Assembly: GCA_019843655.1 (NCBI GenBank)
Contig: JACDQD010000006.1
Location: forward strand, 5,014,034-5,078,033
Direction: 5' to 3'
DNA length: 64,000 nt
From: Lethocerus indicus
Taxonomy: Eukaryota; Arthropoda; Insecta; Hemiptera; Belostomatidae
The notes under the pieces are model-generated. The model was not told where the DNA came from and made no database searches. It saw nothing but the letters and a program-made list of their open reading frames with translations. A program made the translations under genes and the position numbers. Of the stretch, positions 11,901 through 24,972 are shown in pieces. How positions within the stretch are numbered: position 1 is the stretch's first letter; each line of letters opens with the position of its first letter.

Positions 11901-14817
11901 AAGAGGGCCTAATCTGTGAGTCCTTATGACTATACTACCCTGGAAATACCATGTTATTTAGATGAGGAACATTTTATTTACAGTGCGCTTTAGCTCTAAT
12001 GTATATCATCATCAATGTCCTCCAGTTGCGTTTAATAACGTCCCTTACTGGCTTTTCCCTGCCTCAGAATGTATTCAGACGAGCTAATTGTCGGATCCAC
12101 GATTCAAAAGATTTGAATGTAGAAGTTCCAACTTCCATAATTTAAGTTCTTTCATTCATCTTCTTTATTAGCCGCATAAGTGTCTATGAATATTCCTCCT
12201 TAATACTACTCGCTGGAATTTTTTCTTTACGAAAAATTTGATACTATATGACTCCCGATTTAGCATTACTTACTTCTAATAAATAAAAAGCTTATTTTTA
12301 ATGACCAATCCATTCTGGCAGTATTGAATTTACAAAACTGATTTCTACCGAATAAATCTCTACGGCACTAAACCCGTTTTAAATAAACGGGCCTATCTAT
12401 TGTTAGTGCGTTCTAAATTAACCACGAATTTCCCCGTAGGTATTGATACAAAATCATTTACCTATCAATTGTTTGACACTGTATCGGGGCGGGAGTGATG
12501 ATCCCCGTGGGTATTAATTCAGCGGCGGCAACAAGGCATTATGTTTGGTCGGGGATGAACACACATTGTAGTAATAATCGTGGTGGGGGCTTATTGTGTG
12601 TCGGCCCCAACAACCACCTGACAGCGCCCTGTTTCGAATTTCCAGTCAACGGGCCAAATAGAGTGGAAAACGCCCGTTCGAAATTCGATACTCAAAAAAA
12701 CATTTTTAAGCGAGATCTAATCGATATTCGGCCCCGATTTGTGCATGCCAACGGCTAAAAGAAAATTTAATTTTCACAATATTCAAATATTCTCTAGGAA
12801 TATGATGGTTTTATCTATTTTTCTGAAGTTAATCTACACAGATAGGGGTGAGAATATATTCTTCTGTGTATTCGTATTTATGAATTATGTTTAAGGACAT
12901 CTCTTGACATGCAGGATATCCGCAGGAGACACATAGTAACACCAACGTTTCTGAGTCCCCACGGTCCAAACTGCCTTCTTACTTTCAGGACGATGAAAAA
13001 GGATACTACAAAGGGCGAGAATTTGGTCTCGATAACTGATTGTTAGTAACATGGTTGTTAGGCGAAAGCGGTTTTTACGTTCACGCCATTTCATGTAACT
13101 TCCAAGGCACATTATCAGGTGCTCTATCCGGTGTTTCTATTATTTATCTCTATGATATACTATAAAGGAGAGGTGGGTAGATGAATTTGAAATGTGCTAT
13201 TCGAAACCGCATCAAAACGTGCAGACTATACTTCCCGTCGACTGAAAGTACATACAGTGGCGTGGATACGTTTCCGATGAGACTCATTTTGTTTCGAAGC
13301 CGACGAATAATAATACTCTCGCGGCCCAAATAAACCCGGGGAGACCTCGGTCCCAATAAAATTAACTCTCTTTACTGGAGGTGAGAGAACAAAAAAAGTT
13401 AGGGAAGGGTCTTAAAAAGACCAGGCAAACAAAAACAAAAAAAAGTGGGAGCAATCAACACCCGAACTTGTTTTAAGTATCAGCACCGAGAAGGAGAAAG
13501 TTTCGCCCCCTCCACCACCCCCCGTATAAGCCCTACTGGGCGGCTCCTTTCTGGCCCCGAGAATATAAAAGAGGACCCGCGGGACGAATTTTATTGCCGG
13601 CTTTTGGGGTTCGAGACGGGGAAAGAGACCCTACAACGGCCAATCTCGAAATGAATGAAATTTTTTACCTTGCTTCTCCGCTCTTTCTCTTTTTATCAGC
13701 CCCCGCCTAAATTTATTGCGCCGTAAAAACTTTTATAATCCGCTCCGATACTGAGTGCTTTTTATTAAAAAGAGGAAAAATAAATTAAGGCGGGCGAAGA
13801 AATATACAAATTAATTTTCGAATAATTCAATTCGAGACATAGTTCGAAGGATATATGTGCTTTCATTGGATCGAGAACGTATAGACATTATGCAGCCATA
13901 AATTATTAATTTATATCCTTCACCGTAAAATTAATTGTTTGTGGTAAATAATGCGAACATATCGCATAATAATAACTGCATAAATATTTATGAATGTACA
14001 CTTTCATAGGAAGTTTGCATTGGAACTGTGTGAGACATACTGACTTGAGCAAAGTAGTGACATACATTACTGGAAGCAAACAGGTGATTATTAAATATAA
14101 TGTTCAATATGATATGCAGGTATTGGAAAAGTAATGAGTAATTGACAGTAAATGTAAGGCATTGACAGTACACGTCTCAAGGATACCGTCCCTGAGAAGG
14201 ATGTTTCTCGAAAGAGGGATGCAGTAGCAAAGCAACCAGAATGACAGGTAAAACATAATTAAATTAATAAAAAAGAACACTCTCATTCCCCGCAGGGGAC
14301 GCATATGGTCCAGCAGCATGGGGGCGCATATTACCCTAAACAAAACTTGTCACAAAGTAATTGAAAGTACCCAGTTCAGGGTCACAGTACCCAAGGTCTG
14401 CTTCATGCGTATAAACGCGTGGTCATGTCACGCTGTCCAGCCAAGTTTTAACAAGCAGAAGAAAAAAATCTATTGGCATGCGATTCCCAAAAGTCCGAGG
14501 AATCGTGTGGAGACGGACAATCGTGACTATGTTCCAAAAAGAGGTATCTGGAGACAGCAAATTTCACCAGTTAAAACATTCATATAAATTTGTATTTTCC
14601 AGCTTATTACACGCAGAATGTCTCCGCAATAATAATTATTATTTTACGTTACTTCGGACTGCATCAAGGAAAGATAACTTTGCCCAGACAAAGTCACCGG
14701 TATAATTAAAACTTGAAACGGCTTGAAAAAGGTTTTTAATCGCGCCACCTGCTGTCACCTCACTCTATCCCGGGTCATTCGATATCACTCGCTCTTTCCC
14801 AACACGCACACAAAAAA

Positions 14818-14841
14818 ATATATATATATATATATATATAT
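14818..14841. repeat. (AT)12 microsatellite
   Basis: Twelve AT units following a short A-run. Confidence 0.95.
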
Positions 14842-15891
14842 GCGCGGTCAAAAAAACTCCCAGCGGAGTAATTAATTTCCGACTCGGTGAGTATATCCTT
14901 TATTCGGTTGCCGAAAAAGGGACAAAAAAAGGGAACTTATTAAAAAAACCTAATCCCAGAGGAGCACCCCTGGCGGAGCAATAAGGACAGGGACTGTCGA
15001 CAGCCGATCCTTAATCGCATTAGGGAAAGACGATATTACATTCGGTGGCGGAAATGAATAAATTCGTGGCGGATCGCCATGGGGGGAGCGGGCCCGTCTT
15101 CAACAGGTTTCCGTTGTACCCTCTACTCTCTCTTTCTGGATTAGGACTTCATTCTGTAATCAAAAGGGAGAATCGCGACCTACAAAAAAAAGGATACTTT
15201 TTCAGTATTATTCAGTAGAAATAGTATTCATTTGGAGGCCCCACCGTGTCGGCTGAGTAAAGAGGGGAAACTCGAAGGAATTGGATAAACGGTTTGAGGG
15301 ATTTGGAGACAGAGCGGGCTGAAAGGTTTGGAAACGGAGACAGATGATATTATGCGCACGCTAATTATGTGAATTCCAATACGGAATTCATTAAACGTTA
15401 TATATAACAGACATTGCAAAAATATAATTTTTAGTTATTTTGTGGTTTTCCTTTAGAGAAGTAGAAAATGCTGGCGGAATAGTGAAATTCAGATGAACTG
15501 GGCCTTCCACGCTTCGTATGTTTCCGGTAAAAATTGCGATACTTGTCGTAGATAGCCCTGAATCGACCTGAAAGTTAACGGAACCGTCAGCTGTGCAATG
15601 CACGAGTTCACAGTTGCCACCACGGCCCTCTTCTCTGGTTAATTGAGCCGAAACAACTCCGGAGCTCAGTTTTCCCTGTCCGGAGTTTAACCCGCCTAGG
15701 AAACATAATAACGGTACGGCTTATGTATAAATATATACAGTATTGTATATTTTTGTGCTCGTCATTGGCTATATTTTCTCCTTGAAAAATGAACAAAACG
15801 AGGCATTAATTGGTGTTAAATCGTTTTCCATTCTTTTAATGTAAATAAAATTATTGAAAAGCATAAGTTTAGAATCACCGCATAAATTGGT

Positions 15892-16126
15892 AACGGCTAG
15901 AATTTTAGAAAAAAAGTGCAATGCCCCCGGAAGTATCCTCAAGCCCGGATAAAAAAATGTTTCTATTTAACCTGTTAGGTGGTCAGCGTGTTGTTGGAAT
16001 ATCATTGTCTGAGGCGGTCTGCCTAGACGGGTTTCGGCCGGATTGTAGCCAACGGCTAGAATTTTCGACACAAATTTTCCAAAGGAAGAAGTGCGATGCT
16101 GCCGGAAGCCAGCTCAAGCGCGATGG
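15892..16126. repeat. Diverged direct duplication of about 60-75 bp
   Basis: The segments at 15,892-15,950 and 16,051-16,126 share AACGGCTAGAATTTT, AAGTGC-ATGC, CCGGAAG and CTCAAGC in the same order, with small indels between blocks. The offset is about 158 bp. This looks like an old tandem duplication or two copies of a short element. The downstream copy runs into a GC-rich patch. Confidence 0.55.
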
Positions 16127-16194
16127 GCAAAGACAGGGGACCGAATTCGGTTTAGGGAGGCCGGTACAAAGAGAGGGAGAAAGGGAGGGGTATT

Positions 16195-16280
16195 GGGGGG
16201 GGGGCGGTCTGTCCGCCGCCCCCGGGGCCGCCCCCGCCTCATTCCCAAAACTGAGCCGCCCCCGCCCACCATCATTCCCC
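16195..16280. other. GC-rich patch with G10 and C-rich runs
   Basis: A run of ten G (16,195-16,204) is followed by GGCGG, CCGCC and several CCCCCG/CCCCGCC blocks, in otherwise AT-rich DNA. Because stop codons are rare in such sequence, it produces overlapping open frames of 65-147 codons on both strands, which I do not accept as genes. It could be a CpG-rich regulatory element or an unannotated start site. There is no further evidence. Confidence 0.4.
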
Positions 16281-19200
16281 CAATATCCGGTCCGCGGGGC
16301 ACTTCCGCCACTTTGATCCCTCCATCAACCCCCGTTCCCCGACCGCCGGCCTCCTACAGTAATACGCGTTGCGATCTATTCCCCTTTCTTTCGCAGGTTA
16401 GATGCAAAATTCAGTTACGCTGTCCTTTCTGTCCTCGCCCGAAAATTCAATCCCTCCCCCGCGCCGACCCACAGCCGTGTTTCGATTTATGTTTCGTTTG
16501 TTTTTCCGGATTGGTGACGGCCGACGTACCTTGAATATAGAGCCGAGGACAGTATGTTTTTTAAGTTCTTTATTACTGAAACATCGAAATTTCCTTTGTA
16601 GGAACACGGAATTTGTATTTATCTGGAATTCCTAATAGTCTTCAACGACTCGCCAAACTGTTGCACCGTCCGCGTTTAAACGCGTTCCGTTTTGTAAAAA
16701 CAATGATAAACTAAAATATCCGCGTCCGAACAAAATTGCCAACCGTTAGGGTTGGACGTGGGGCGCCCACTCAGGACTATGGACACAGTCGCATAGGCTC
16801 CAACAGCATAAGGGGTTTGGGCTACTCGCTTCTGTGTATGGGACACGCGGCAAAACTGTATGTTTTCATTGAGCGAAATTGGTTTGCCGACACACTCGGT
16901 GTTTCATTCAGGTCGGCCGGAATTGTGTGCGCGCGGCTAAATTGCACCGGGACAAATGGGACGCCGTTCAGTCGGGCAAATTCACGAATAGAGACGCTAG
17001 CGCTCGCCAACACATGTTTAATTCAAGTGGACGCGAGCCATTTCATACAAATTGATGATAAAACGAGACTTTAGCGCCCTTTCCCGACTCCAATCAACCT
17101 GTGTGCAGCGAACGGGCTTACAACGTGCTTAAACTAGCCTTCTGATGGACTTAATATCTGAAATTCGCATCGTTTTTGCCTTTTTTGGCGTCACGGGGTC
17201 TATAGTAGTACTTCGTACTACAGAATTCTACTGAGGATGCCGAGAATTCAAAATCTAATGGATACGTACGATCCCAAGTGATGTTATTCCAATCCATCGC
17301 GGATTCCCTAACAGGTATTGTAATTTTATATCATAATTGTAATTAATATTGTACCTATTGGGATTTTCACTGAAACTGAACTGTGATTCAAACTTTTAGT
17401 TGGAAAAATGTTGCTCAATAATTACTGAAATCATTGACAGTGTGCCTTAATGAATTGTTATGAATACAACTTTATTATAACAGAAAAAAAGTTACAATTC
17501 AAGAAGAAAAATTCAAAAAGTTCTTAAGTAAGTAAAATTAAGTCAAGGGATAATTACATAGGAAATTAGTAGTTTTGTAATGGTATAATTTGCAAGTATT
17601 CTGCACTAGTTTAGTATTTGCAACTTCGTTAGTCCCTTTCCTTTTGTTCTCTGTAGTTCTTTTTTCAAGGTTTCTTTCACAAACCGCATTTTATTCCGTG
17701 CAATTCAACACATGCTCGAAAAAACATCTTGACCCTCACTGTGTTCGGGAGGGGGTTCAGGATAGCATGTTCGTACCCCATTAAGGGCGTAATAGAAAGC
17801 CTTGTTACAAGGAACACTAAGCCTTATCGATTGTTGACACTGCACATGATATCTCAGAAGAATGTTTCGTGCCCTAATAGTCGGCAAGTCATTGATAGAA
17901 TCTTGTTTTCCGCTGTGCGAGACCGAAATGGAGGGCAATATATTTCACGGAATAGACTAATTAAAATTTTTCAATAGAGAAAAATTATTAAAGTACTATT
18001 TAAATATTGACTATATCCTTCACTTTTTGGTCTATTGCAGTTGTGGTATGTCAATTTAATAAAAGCTGACTAAGTAAATATTACGAACTAAGCATGTTCG
18101 TGTTAATTATTTATCAAAGCGCCCTCGATGATTATTGTTCCTCAAAATAATACCATTTATTTTACTCTTGATTTTAATAAATAATGAGTTTTGAGAGGGG
18201 GTAAAAGTTCAAGCGCCAGAGAGAAAGAAATTCAAGATGCAGCTGCGGAAGGTTTCGTTCAGGAATGGTTATTAAACAAGAGGCTGACTACAATACCAGC
18301 ATTTCTTTTTCAATGTGAACAAAAACTTGTATCGCAAGCGATCCTGTTCAGAACTACTTAGACCAAGTTGAGAAAATTTAACTTCCCCCCGTCCTACAAT
18401 CTTCTCCTGCTAACAACAAGTTTTTTCGGTCTCCGATTGCCATTTTCCCGCGAACAGGAGAACAATATTCCGAGGGGGGAAACAGTACACTGGGATAGGG
18501 CGGAAAAGTTGAAAAGGGGATGAGATTTCATCCCCCCAAGACAAAGAAAGGACACAATTTTTATAACATTAGAAAAGTATAGGCAGAATTGTGCATCCGA
18601 ATTTACATTTCTAGGGATTTTTCGTTTATATTCGAAACCCTCGAAGACCCTAAACTGGTATATTAAATTAATAATAAAATCACCCCCGACCAACAATTTT
18701 GACATATTACTTGGGATTCTAAACAACAAAAGTTACTTATTACTACCAGTTAAGTAAGTTAGTAGCACTTTGCAAATGAATGAGGCGCAGAGGGGTCGGT
18801 ATCTGTGACATGTACCGAGGGCTACTGAGGACCTGGGGCTGCGGGGGATTGGATTAGCGCCCCCCCCCCGGTGGACACCCCTTAAGTGAATTACGGGCTC
18901 ACTTAGCCTCAGAGCGTCGCCCTCTACTTATTATATTCCCACCCTTCCCAATTTCCCCAACCTTTTCCCACCGTTTCTGACCGGTCGGCCCTTTTCCCAC
19001 CGTTTTTATTTCTCTCGGTCCGTCGTCTCGTTGTCATTCCCGTGCCGTTCCTCTCTCGGCGCCGGTACAATTCGACGTTTTACAGATTAGCCAATTGGTG
19101 ATTATTAATCGGTTTAATCCCGCTCGAGGGCCGTCGGAGACCAAAAAAAAAAGAAAGGGGAAAATTGGATTAACGACCAAGAACAAAAACGTGAAACTAA

Positions 19201-19440
19201 TGTGGACTGACAGAGGAAAAAAGTGACTTGGGTTAATTTTTAATTGAGTTTCGCTGTATTCCGTGTAGCTGGTATTACTGATGATTTATCAATTTTTGTG
19301 AGACGCAATAACTTTAAAAAATAAAAATGTTAACTTTGGATTTAAAGAATTGATGGATTTGTAGATTTGATAAGAGATTTCACTTTAAGTTATTCTTAAT
19401 TATTCTATTTTAAACTTGAAAGCGTGACCAAATAATCCTT

Positions 19441-19508
19441 TAGGTTTCGTGTATTTCTGTCTCCTCTCGCTGTTTGGCCTTTTGTTAGACCGGTTTCTTC
19501 AGTAGCGG
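19441..19508 (+). mobile_element. Dispersed repeat copy C (partial, plus orientation)
   Basis: It carries the family core TTTCTGTCTCCTCTCGCT, then TTTGGCCTTTTGTTAGACCGG-type sequence, then TTCAGTAGCGG, in the same order as copy A but with about 15 nt deleted between them. It has no coding capacity. The family assignment rests on collinear matches longer than chance would give in 64 kb. Confidence 0.6.
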
Positions 19509-22500
19509 TTGCAAAAGTGCCAAAAGTGTCACTTTTGGTACCGGATACAGCAGATCACAAGTAATTAAATTGCTATTATTGAAAACGAAATTTGGCAGTT
19601 TTTAAATTTAGTCACACCCGAAAACAAACAATTTATTGTCCACCTAATAAAATCCTCCTAATGAATACCATAAAACGAAGCTTCGATGTTGCTAAATAAA
19701 ATTGTGTCGAAAATTACATCGATATAATCTTTACATTGTAACCGCTCTGACGACAACGTTCACGACAAAGGTTAAACAATAGCGGAATAAATACAAACTG
19801 TTATCTAGACGGCGATTTGACTAACCAACATTCTGTATTATCTATCGGGGCCATCTTGAGGCCCGGGTCGGACAATTGACCACGTTAATCGCTGGATGCG
19901 CAGAGTAAAATAATAACAGCGTGTGCACGCTGTTTGCGCACGCTCCGCCGAACGCAATTTAAAATTGAAAAGCCCGCCGGTTTAGCATGATAAAACCCTG
20001 AGGAAGATACGAAAACAGTGATAGCCGTCGGGGTTGTCACGATTCAGTTAAGCGTTTCCTCTGACACGCACCGAAATTGGTAACATTTCGCTCTTGGGCG
20101 GCCCACCTCTCTCTGTTTATCTCTCTCATCGGGCCGCCCAGACTACAGTAAGTTTATAAAATAAAATGTAAATATAATAAAATAATATAATTAATATTAG
20201 AGGAATAATGAAGTAAGTGATAGTGACTTGAAATCTGGATCATCTGAATTTCTAATAAGGATGTTAAAATAATAAGGAGAAATATATGTAAATAGTGTTG
20301 GGATGATAACGTTGATGACTTCCATTTGCAAGGATAATTAAAACAGCTTGAAAATTGATAAAATACAACAATTAATTTTTATTTCTAGGTCGACCTGTTT
20401 AGACCGATTTCATTGAGACGAAACCAATCGTTTGTGGATAAAAAAATATCGATTCCGCGAAATAACTGAGCAGTGAAAACACACAGGGAAAGAATCTAAT
20501 GGAACACGGAATTCGGATTTTTCGGGTGAATTGAACTGTCACAAAACGAAGCGTTCAAATCTCTGACTGTGGCGCGCCACGTTTCCAATCGGAAAATCTT
20601 TATCAAACGTATGACTGTCAGTCGCCGCCCGCTTTTCTGGTCTATAGACAGACCGGTTTCGGCATGGGTCAATTGCCAGTACCTAAAAACAGGGTTACAC
20701 TGGTTAAAACTAAAAGAAAATTTACTTTTGCTGTGGATGCATTGTTGTTCGAACAACTGTAGTCAGATATTTTCAAGAAAACGTGGTTCTGATCACTGGA
20801 GATCGAATACCGTAATCGAGAATTTGAATATTAAAAATAATATTTTAATTCATGCATCAGGGTTAATATCCTTAAAATATGTTCATAGCGACTGTTTCCA
20901 CTAACAATTCTAAAGAAGACACAACTAAACGAATAAGTATTATATATCTGGTTCTAAATTATAGGCGTTAAAATTGTTTGTATTCGCTCCATTTTGAAGT
21001 ATAGAAATGTCAGCTGCAGCCATCCTGTCGACAGGCGGTATAACATTGGGTATACGGGAACAAACAAATCACAATTCCAAGAGGTTTAACCCCACCTCCA
21101 GGCAAATATAGAGGACCTCGAGTCGATCTATTGTTTAGGGCAATTCTGATGACGGAACCAATAAGAGTGCCGAAATGTCGTGAGCAGACAACGCCCGAGA
21201 GGGCCCAAGGAGGGAAGGGCAAAAACCCTTCGCGTAGGGGGTAAACCCTATGTTAACCGAAGTTCACAATATTCAGCTAGTTAGTGATAATTCATTTGAT
21301 CATTAAACCTCAATTCATTATTATTGAGATTGCTAATGACGATAGATAGAAGCCGAAACCTTGGAGTTCGTTTTTGATAAGCTAAAATAAAAATTGAAGA
21401 CAAACAATAAAATATATTAAAAGAAATAAAATATTTAACGACTCGAGTTTGCTTCAAACGTTTTGGGCTTGATGGAACGCAGAGATTTTCGTCCGAACTA
21501 ATGCCGGAAATCTCTCCAGAGGGGGAGGCCCCCAATATATATGGTAAAAACACAAATACACACTCGTATTATACGGCCATTAATCATTTTCGGTAAAGCC
21601 GCGGCTGAGTTTAATGCCTACAGACCCTCCCCCCCCCCCACCGAAGCCTCACCACACGAGAAGACAACGCCGATGCATCATCGCCGAGTTTCGAATTTCA
21701 CGCAGCCCTACCAACGAGAATTTCCTCCAACCTCCTCGTCGTTCCGCCCGAATCGCGTCGAATATTGTACCCTATCGATCCCCTCGGTTACGTTAAAAGC
21801 GGACCTGCAAGCAATCAATAGTAACAGGAAAACTGTACTTAGTCCAGAATAGTGACTGTTCATTTGCAATCACCTCGATGAACGAGTACGAAATAATTAG
21901 CAATTTAATTAAATTAATAAAAGAAACTTCTGTCGGATTATGCATATATCAAAAGAAATATTGACTCAATAATGTCTTCACTGGAGGCAACTTCATTGCA
22001 TAGACTAGTCATTATTAACGGTAATGGCACAAAAATAATATAGTATCCGCCTTTCAATATTATCAGAACTCCTTAGACAGCCTATGGAAAGAATAGAGAT
22101 ATAAAAGGAGTGAAAACAAGTTTAAAAATTATTCGAATCTGTATTTTAGTATTTATATCTAGTATTTATTAGTGCTAAAAACCATAGAATGCTAAATTTT
22201 GGAAAATTAAAGCACTTAGGTGCATGATGGAACTTAATTTTACAGGTAATCTAAACTGTGTAGGTACCTTCTATACATAATCTCTCTCTAGTTGAATGGA
22301 AACCTATAGTAATTGAAGTTTCAATAAATCTATAAACTTTGTCTTTATAGATTAATATAAAATAGTAGTAACAAATACTAATCTGTATTCTATGACTAAT
22401 TTAATTCTCGGTAATATCCGTAAGTGATCTCCATCCTTTCATAAATGCTTTTTCGACATATTTCTATTTATATCATTCAAGAAAACAGACTTGTATTTAG

Positions 22501-23877
22501 AAATTAGATTAGAATATTTCAGATTACGTCATTTTAATAAAAGGCCCGTCTCGTTTCCCCTCATTAAAACGGCGGTCAGACGACGGATTTCTGGGAACCG
22601 AAACTGGAATTGAATTCGGCGAACGGAAAAGCCAATTTAGACTTGGGCAAAAGGCTCATCAAAAGGCAATTAATAAAAATCATTAATTGGACAAATGCAA
22701 TCAGCCCCAATATACGAATAAAAACATATGCTTTGGATAACATCTGGAACGGAGGTTGGAATCGACACAAATACTGAAATTCCATTTTGTCAGGTTGAAA
22801 AAATAGTTATAATAAAATACGAGCGTCTTTTCCAATCCAAAATATTTATTTATTCGTCCGCCAAAAAGGTGGCCGTCACTTTTACTTTATTTCCTTAAAA
22901 ATTCCTCGCTGCGCGGAAAGTATTTTCCGAATATTTTATAGTTGTTTGAAACTACTATAGCGTTTTCATTTTTGGCACACGTCCACAGCCTTCCGAAGTG
23001 TAAATATCAGTTCCTCACGCTATGTCTAATTTAGAATACGATTCTTGTAGGACAGTTCGAAAAATTATTTTTGATTCGTCGATTACGTCAGAACCATTCG
23101 TATGGATACGAATGCACGGTGATCAATGCTATTCTCATTTTTAAAACATGTTCTACTGTAGTAATATTTCTTCGATTTTAGAATTTAAAATCGATTCCAC
23201 GCAGTATATTTAACAGGAATGTATAAATTCTAACGAATTTATCTGACTTGTCTGGATGGTTTTACATAGAATGGATGATAATATACTTTTGAGAACGAAA
23301 CTGGTAAGAATAATTATGTACATAGCTAAATATTTTTAGTAATTTTTAAAAATTCGTTCAATACAGTATCTTTTTCATTACAATATTATTTCAACTCAAT
23401 TTATTATTTAGAATTAAAAATAATCTATCGTACTGATGAAATAAATTATGGCATACGAAATTAGACATGTAATATAATGGTGAAAAACCGTTTACGAATA
23501 AAATCGGAAGATAATTTGTTTGATTTCAGTAGTGAGAATAATCAGACTCGTAGGTTTGGAAAATGTGTATTCTGGGCGTACTCCGATACATTCCGATACA
23601 TGCAGTCGATCAAGGCTTGGGAAGTATTGACGAAATTTAGAAAATAGGTCAACCCTCGTAAGGGGCATAGCCCAGTGGATATGGCACGTTTTAACTTGTA
23701 AAATAAAGTTGTTTTGACACTAGGATAATATTCGGAAATGTATCGACCGTTGCTGGGGGCGGTTTTTAATTGGTGAAACCGAAATTTTTTCGTGCCCAAA
23801 GGTTGTTTGTACTGTCGAGCCAGGGCGCAGCCGCGCAACCCCTTCAAGCCACACCTATTATAGAGGGTGGGATTCCT

Positions 23878-23897
23878 GAGAGAGAGAGAGAGAGAGA
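23878..23897. repeat. (GA)10 microsatellite
   Basis: Ten uninterrupted GA units. Confidence 0.95.
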
Positions 23898-24942
23898 AAC
23901 ACAAATCTTAGTTAAACTGAGCCCCCACCAAATACTGTATCCTGAATTTATTCCCGGCCGGTTTCGGTAATATAATCTGTTCTCAATTCGAAAAGCCCGC
24001 AGCATTCTCAGAGCCATACTACTCGTCGACTGTGCCAGATGTCGCCCCATATGTTTCCGCGATGCCGTCGCCAATTCAGTTTTCTGCGTTTTATTTTCCT
24101 ATAAATTTTTCTGAAAGCGATATTACGTCATTTTTTACATTAAATTAAAATTTAGAGATACTTTATATTGTATAAAAATTCAAATTTAAATTATACTGGC
24201 GGATATTTCGAATGAATAATCAGTCCCACGATCAGTCTCAACAACAAGTCAAATTGCGGTGCAGAATCCCATGAAATCCGCACCGGGCTTAAATGATTTA
24301 AATAAATCCTTTTGTAAAATAGACCCAACAACATGAATGTACAATAAACATCTGTGTAATACACTATTAAAATATGTATATTTCGTTGAATGTATAATAT
24401 GTAAATAATGTAAAAATATCGGGTAGGTAATCCGGGATTAATTGAGTGGGCGCATTCGGTACGGATGAGCGGATGAAATGGAAGCTCTTTTCCGAACCGA
24501 AAGGTATTTTAATTTTACAGAATAACTCGATTATTTTGCATTAAACATTTACAATTTTGACAGCGAAAATGCGAAAAATTTGTAAATATGATATAACTTT
24601 TGCGATATAAACATCGTTGAGTCTTTTCCGGCATTCCAAAACCTTTTCTATATGTAACAGCCGACTGAGGGGAAAAGGAATAAGAATTTATTTTTCATAT
24701 CCGCAATATAGGTTTCTATTGTACGCAATAAAAAAACATATGGCGTTATATGTATAGGCAATAAGGAAAAGAAATGAATGAACTTAATTTGCATTTAAAT
24801 TAGACTTTTGACCGGCCCGATTGTTGGCAAAGGTGTGCAATTCCATGTGGGGACTATCCCCAGAGGGCGGTGGGGACAAATGAGGAAACTAGAAAACAAC
24901 AGAAACTAGAATTTCTGATGAGCCCACTCGGCGGGCCCCCCA

Positions 24943-24972
24943 GGGGGCAGGGGGCGGGGGCGGGGGCGGGGG
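24943..24972 (+). other. Predicted G-quadruplex motif (five G5 runs)
   Basis: Five runs of five G at 24,943-47, 24,950-54, 24,956-60, 24,962-66 and 24,968-72 are separated by CA, C, C and C. This satisfies the usual G3+ with 1-7 nt loop pattern with ample margin, using the shortest possible loops. It is isolated in AT-rich sequence about 9 kb upstream of hdc. Confidence 0.8.

Larger units (their letters stand above)
9163..16190. other. Gene-free upstream stretch, part 2
   Basis: It contains the CT microsatellite, the unclear 64-codon frame at 9,600, a C11 run at 10,381-10,391, the 10-bp minisatellite, the (AT)12 run, and the first copy and part of the second copy of the duplication near 16 kb. 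I see nothing else that reads as a gene, tRNA or rRNA. Confidence 0.6.
16281..24942. other. Gene-free upstream stretch, part 3
   Basis: AT-rich, with the dispersed repeat copy at 19,441-19,508, a small hairpin with TTC loop at 17,205-17,221, and a C10 run at 18,860-18,869. A minus-strand open frame of 120 codons (23,542-23,904) ends in translated GA repeat and is not credible. No gene is supported. Confidence 0.6.

Noticed and set aside
16091..16534. 147-codon Pro/Arg-rich frame
   Set aside because: It crosses the G10/C-rich patch, where stop codons are rare in every frame, and the opposite strand is open too.
23655..23720. tRNA or tRNA-derived SINE, from the A-box-like TAGCCCAGTGG
   Set aside because: Only the D-arm region fits. 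The anticodon stem does not pair, and no GGTTCGAATCC-type B box follows at the right distance.
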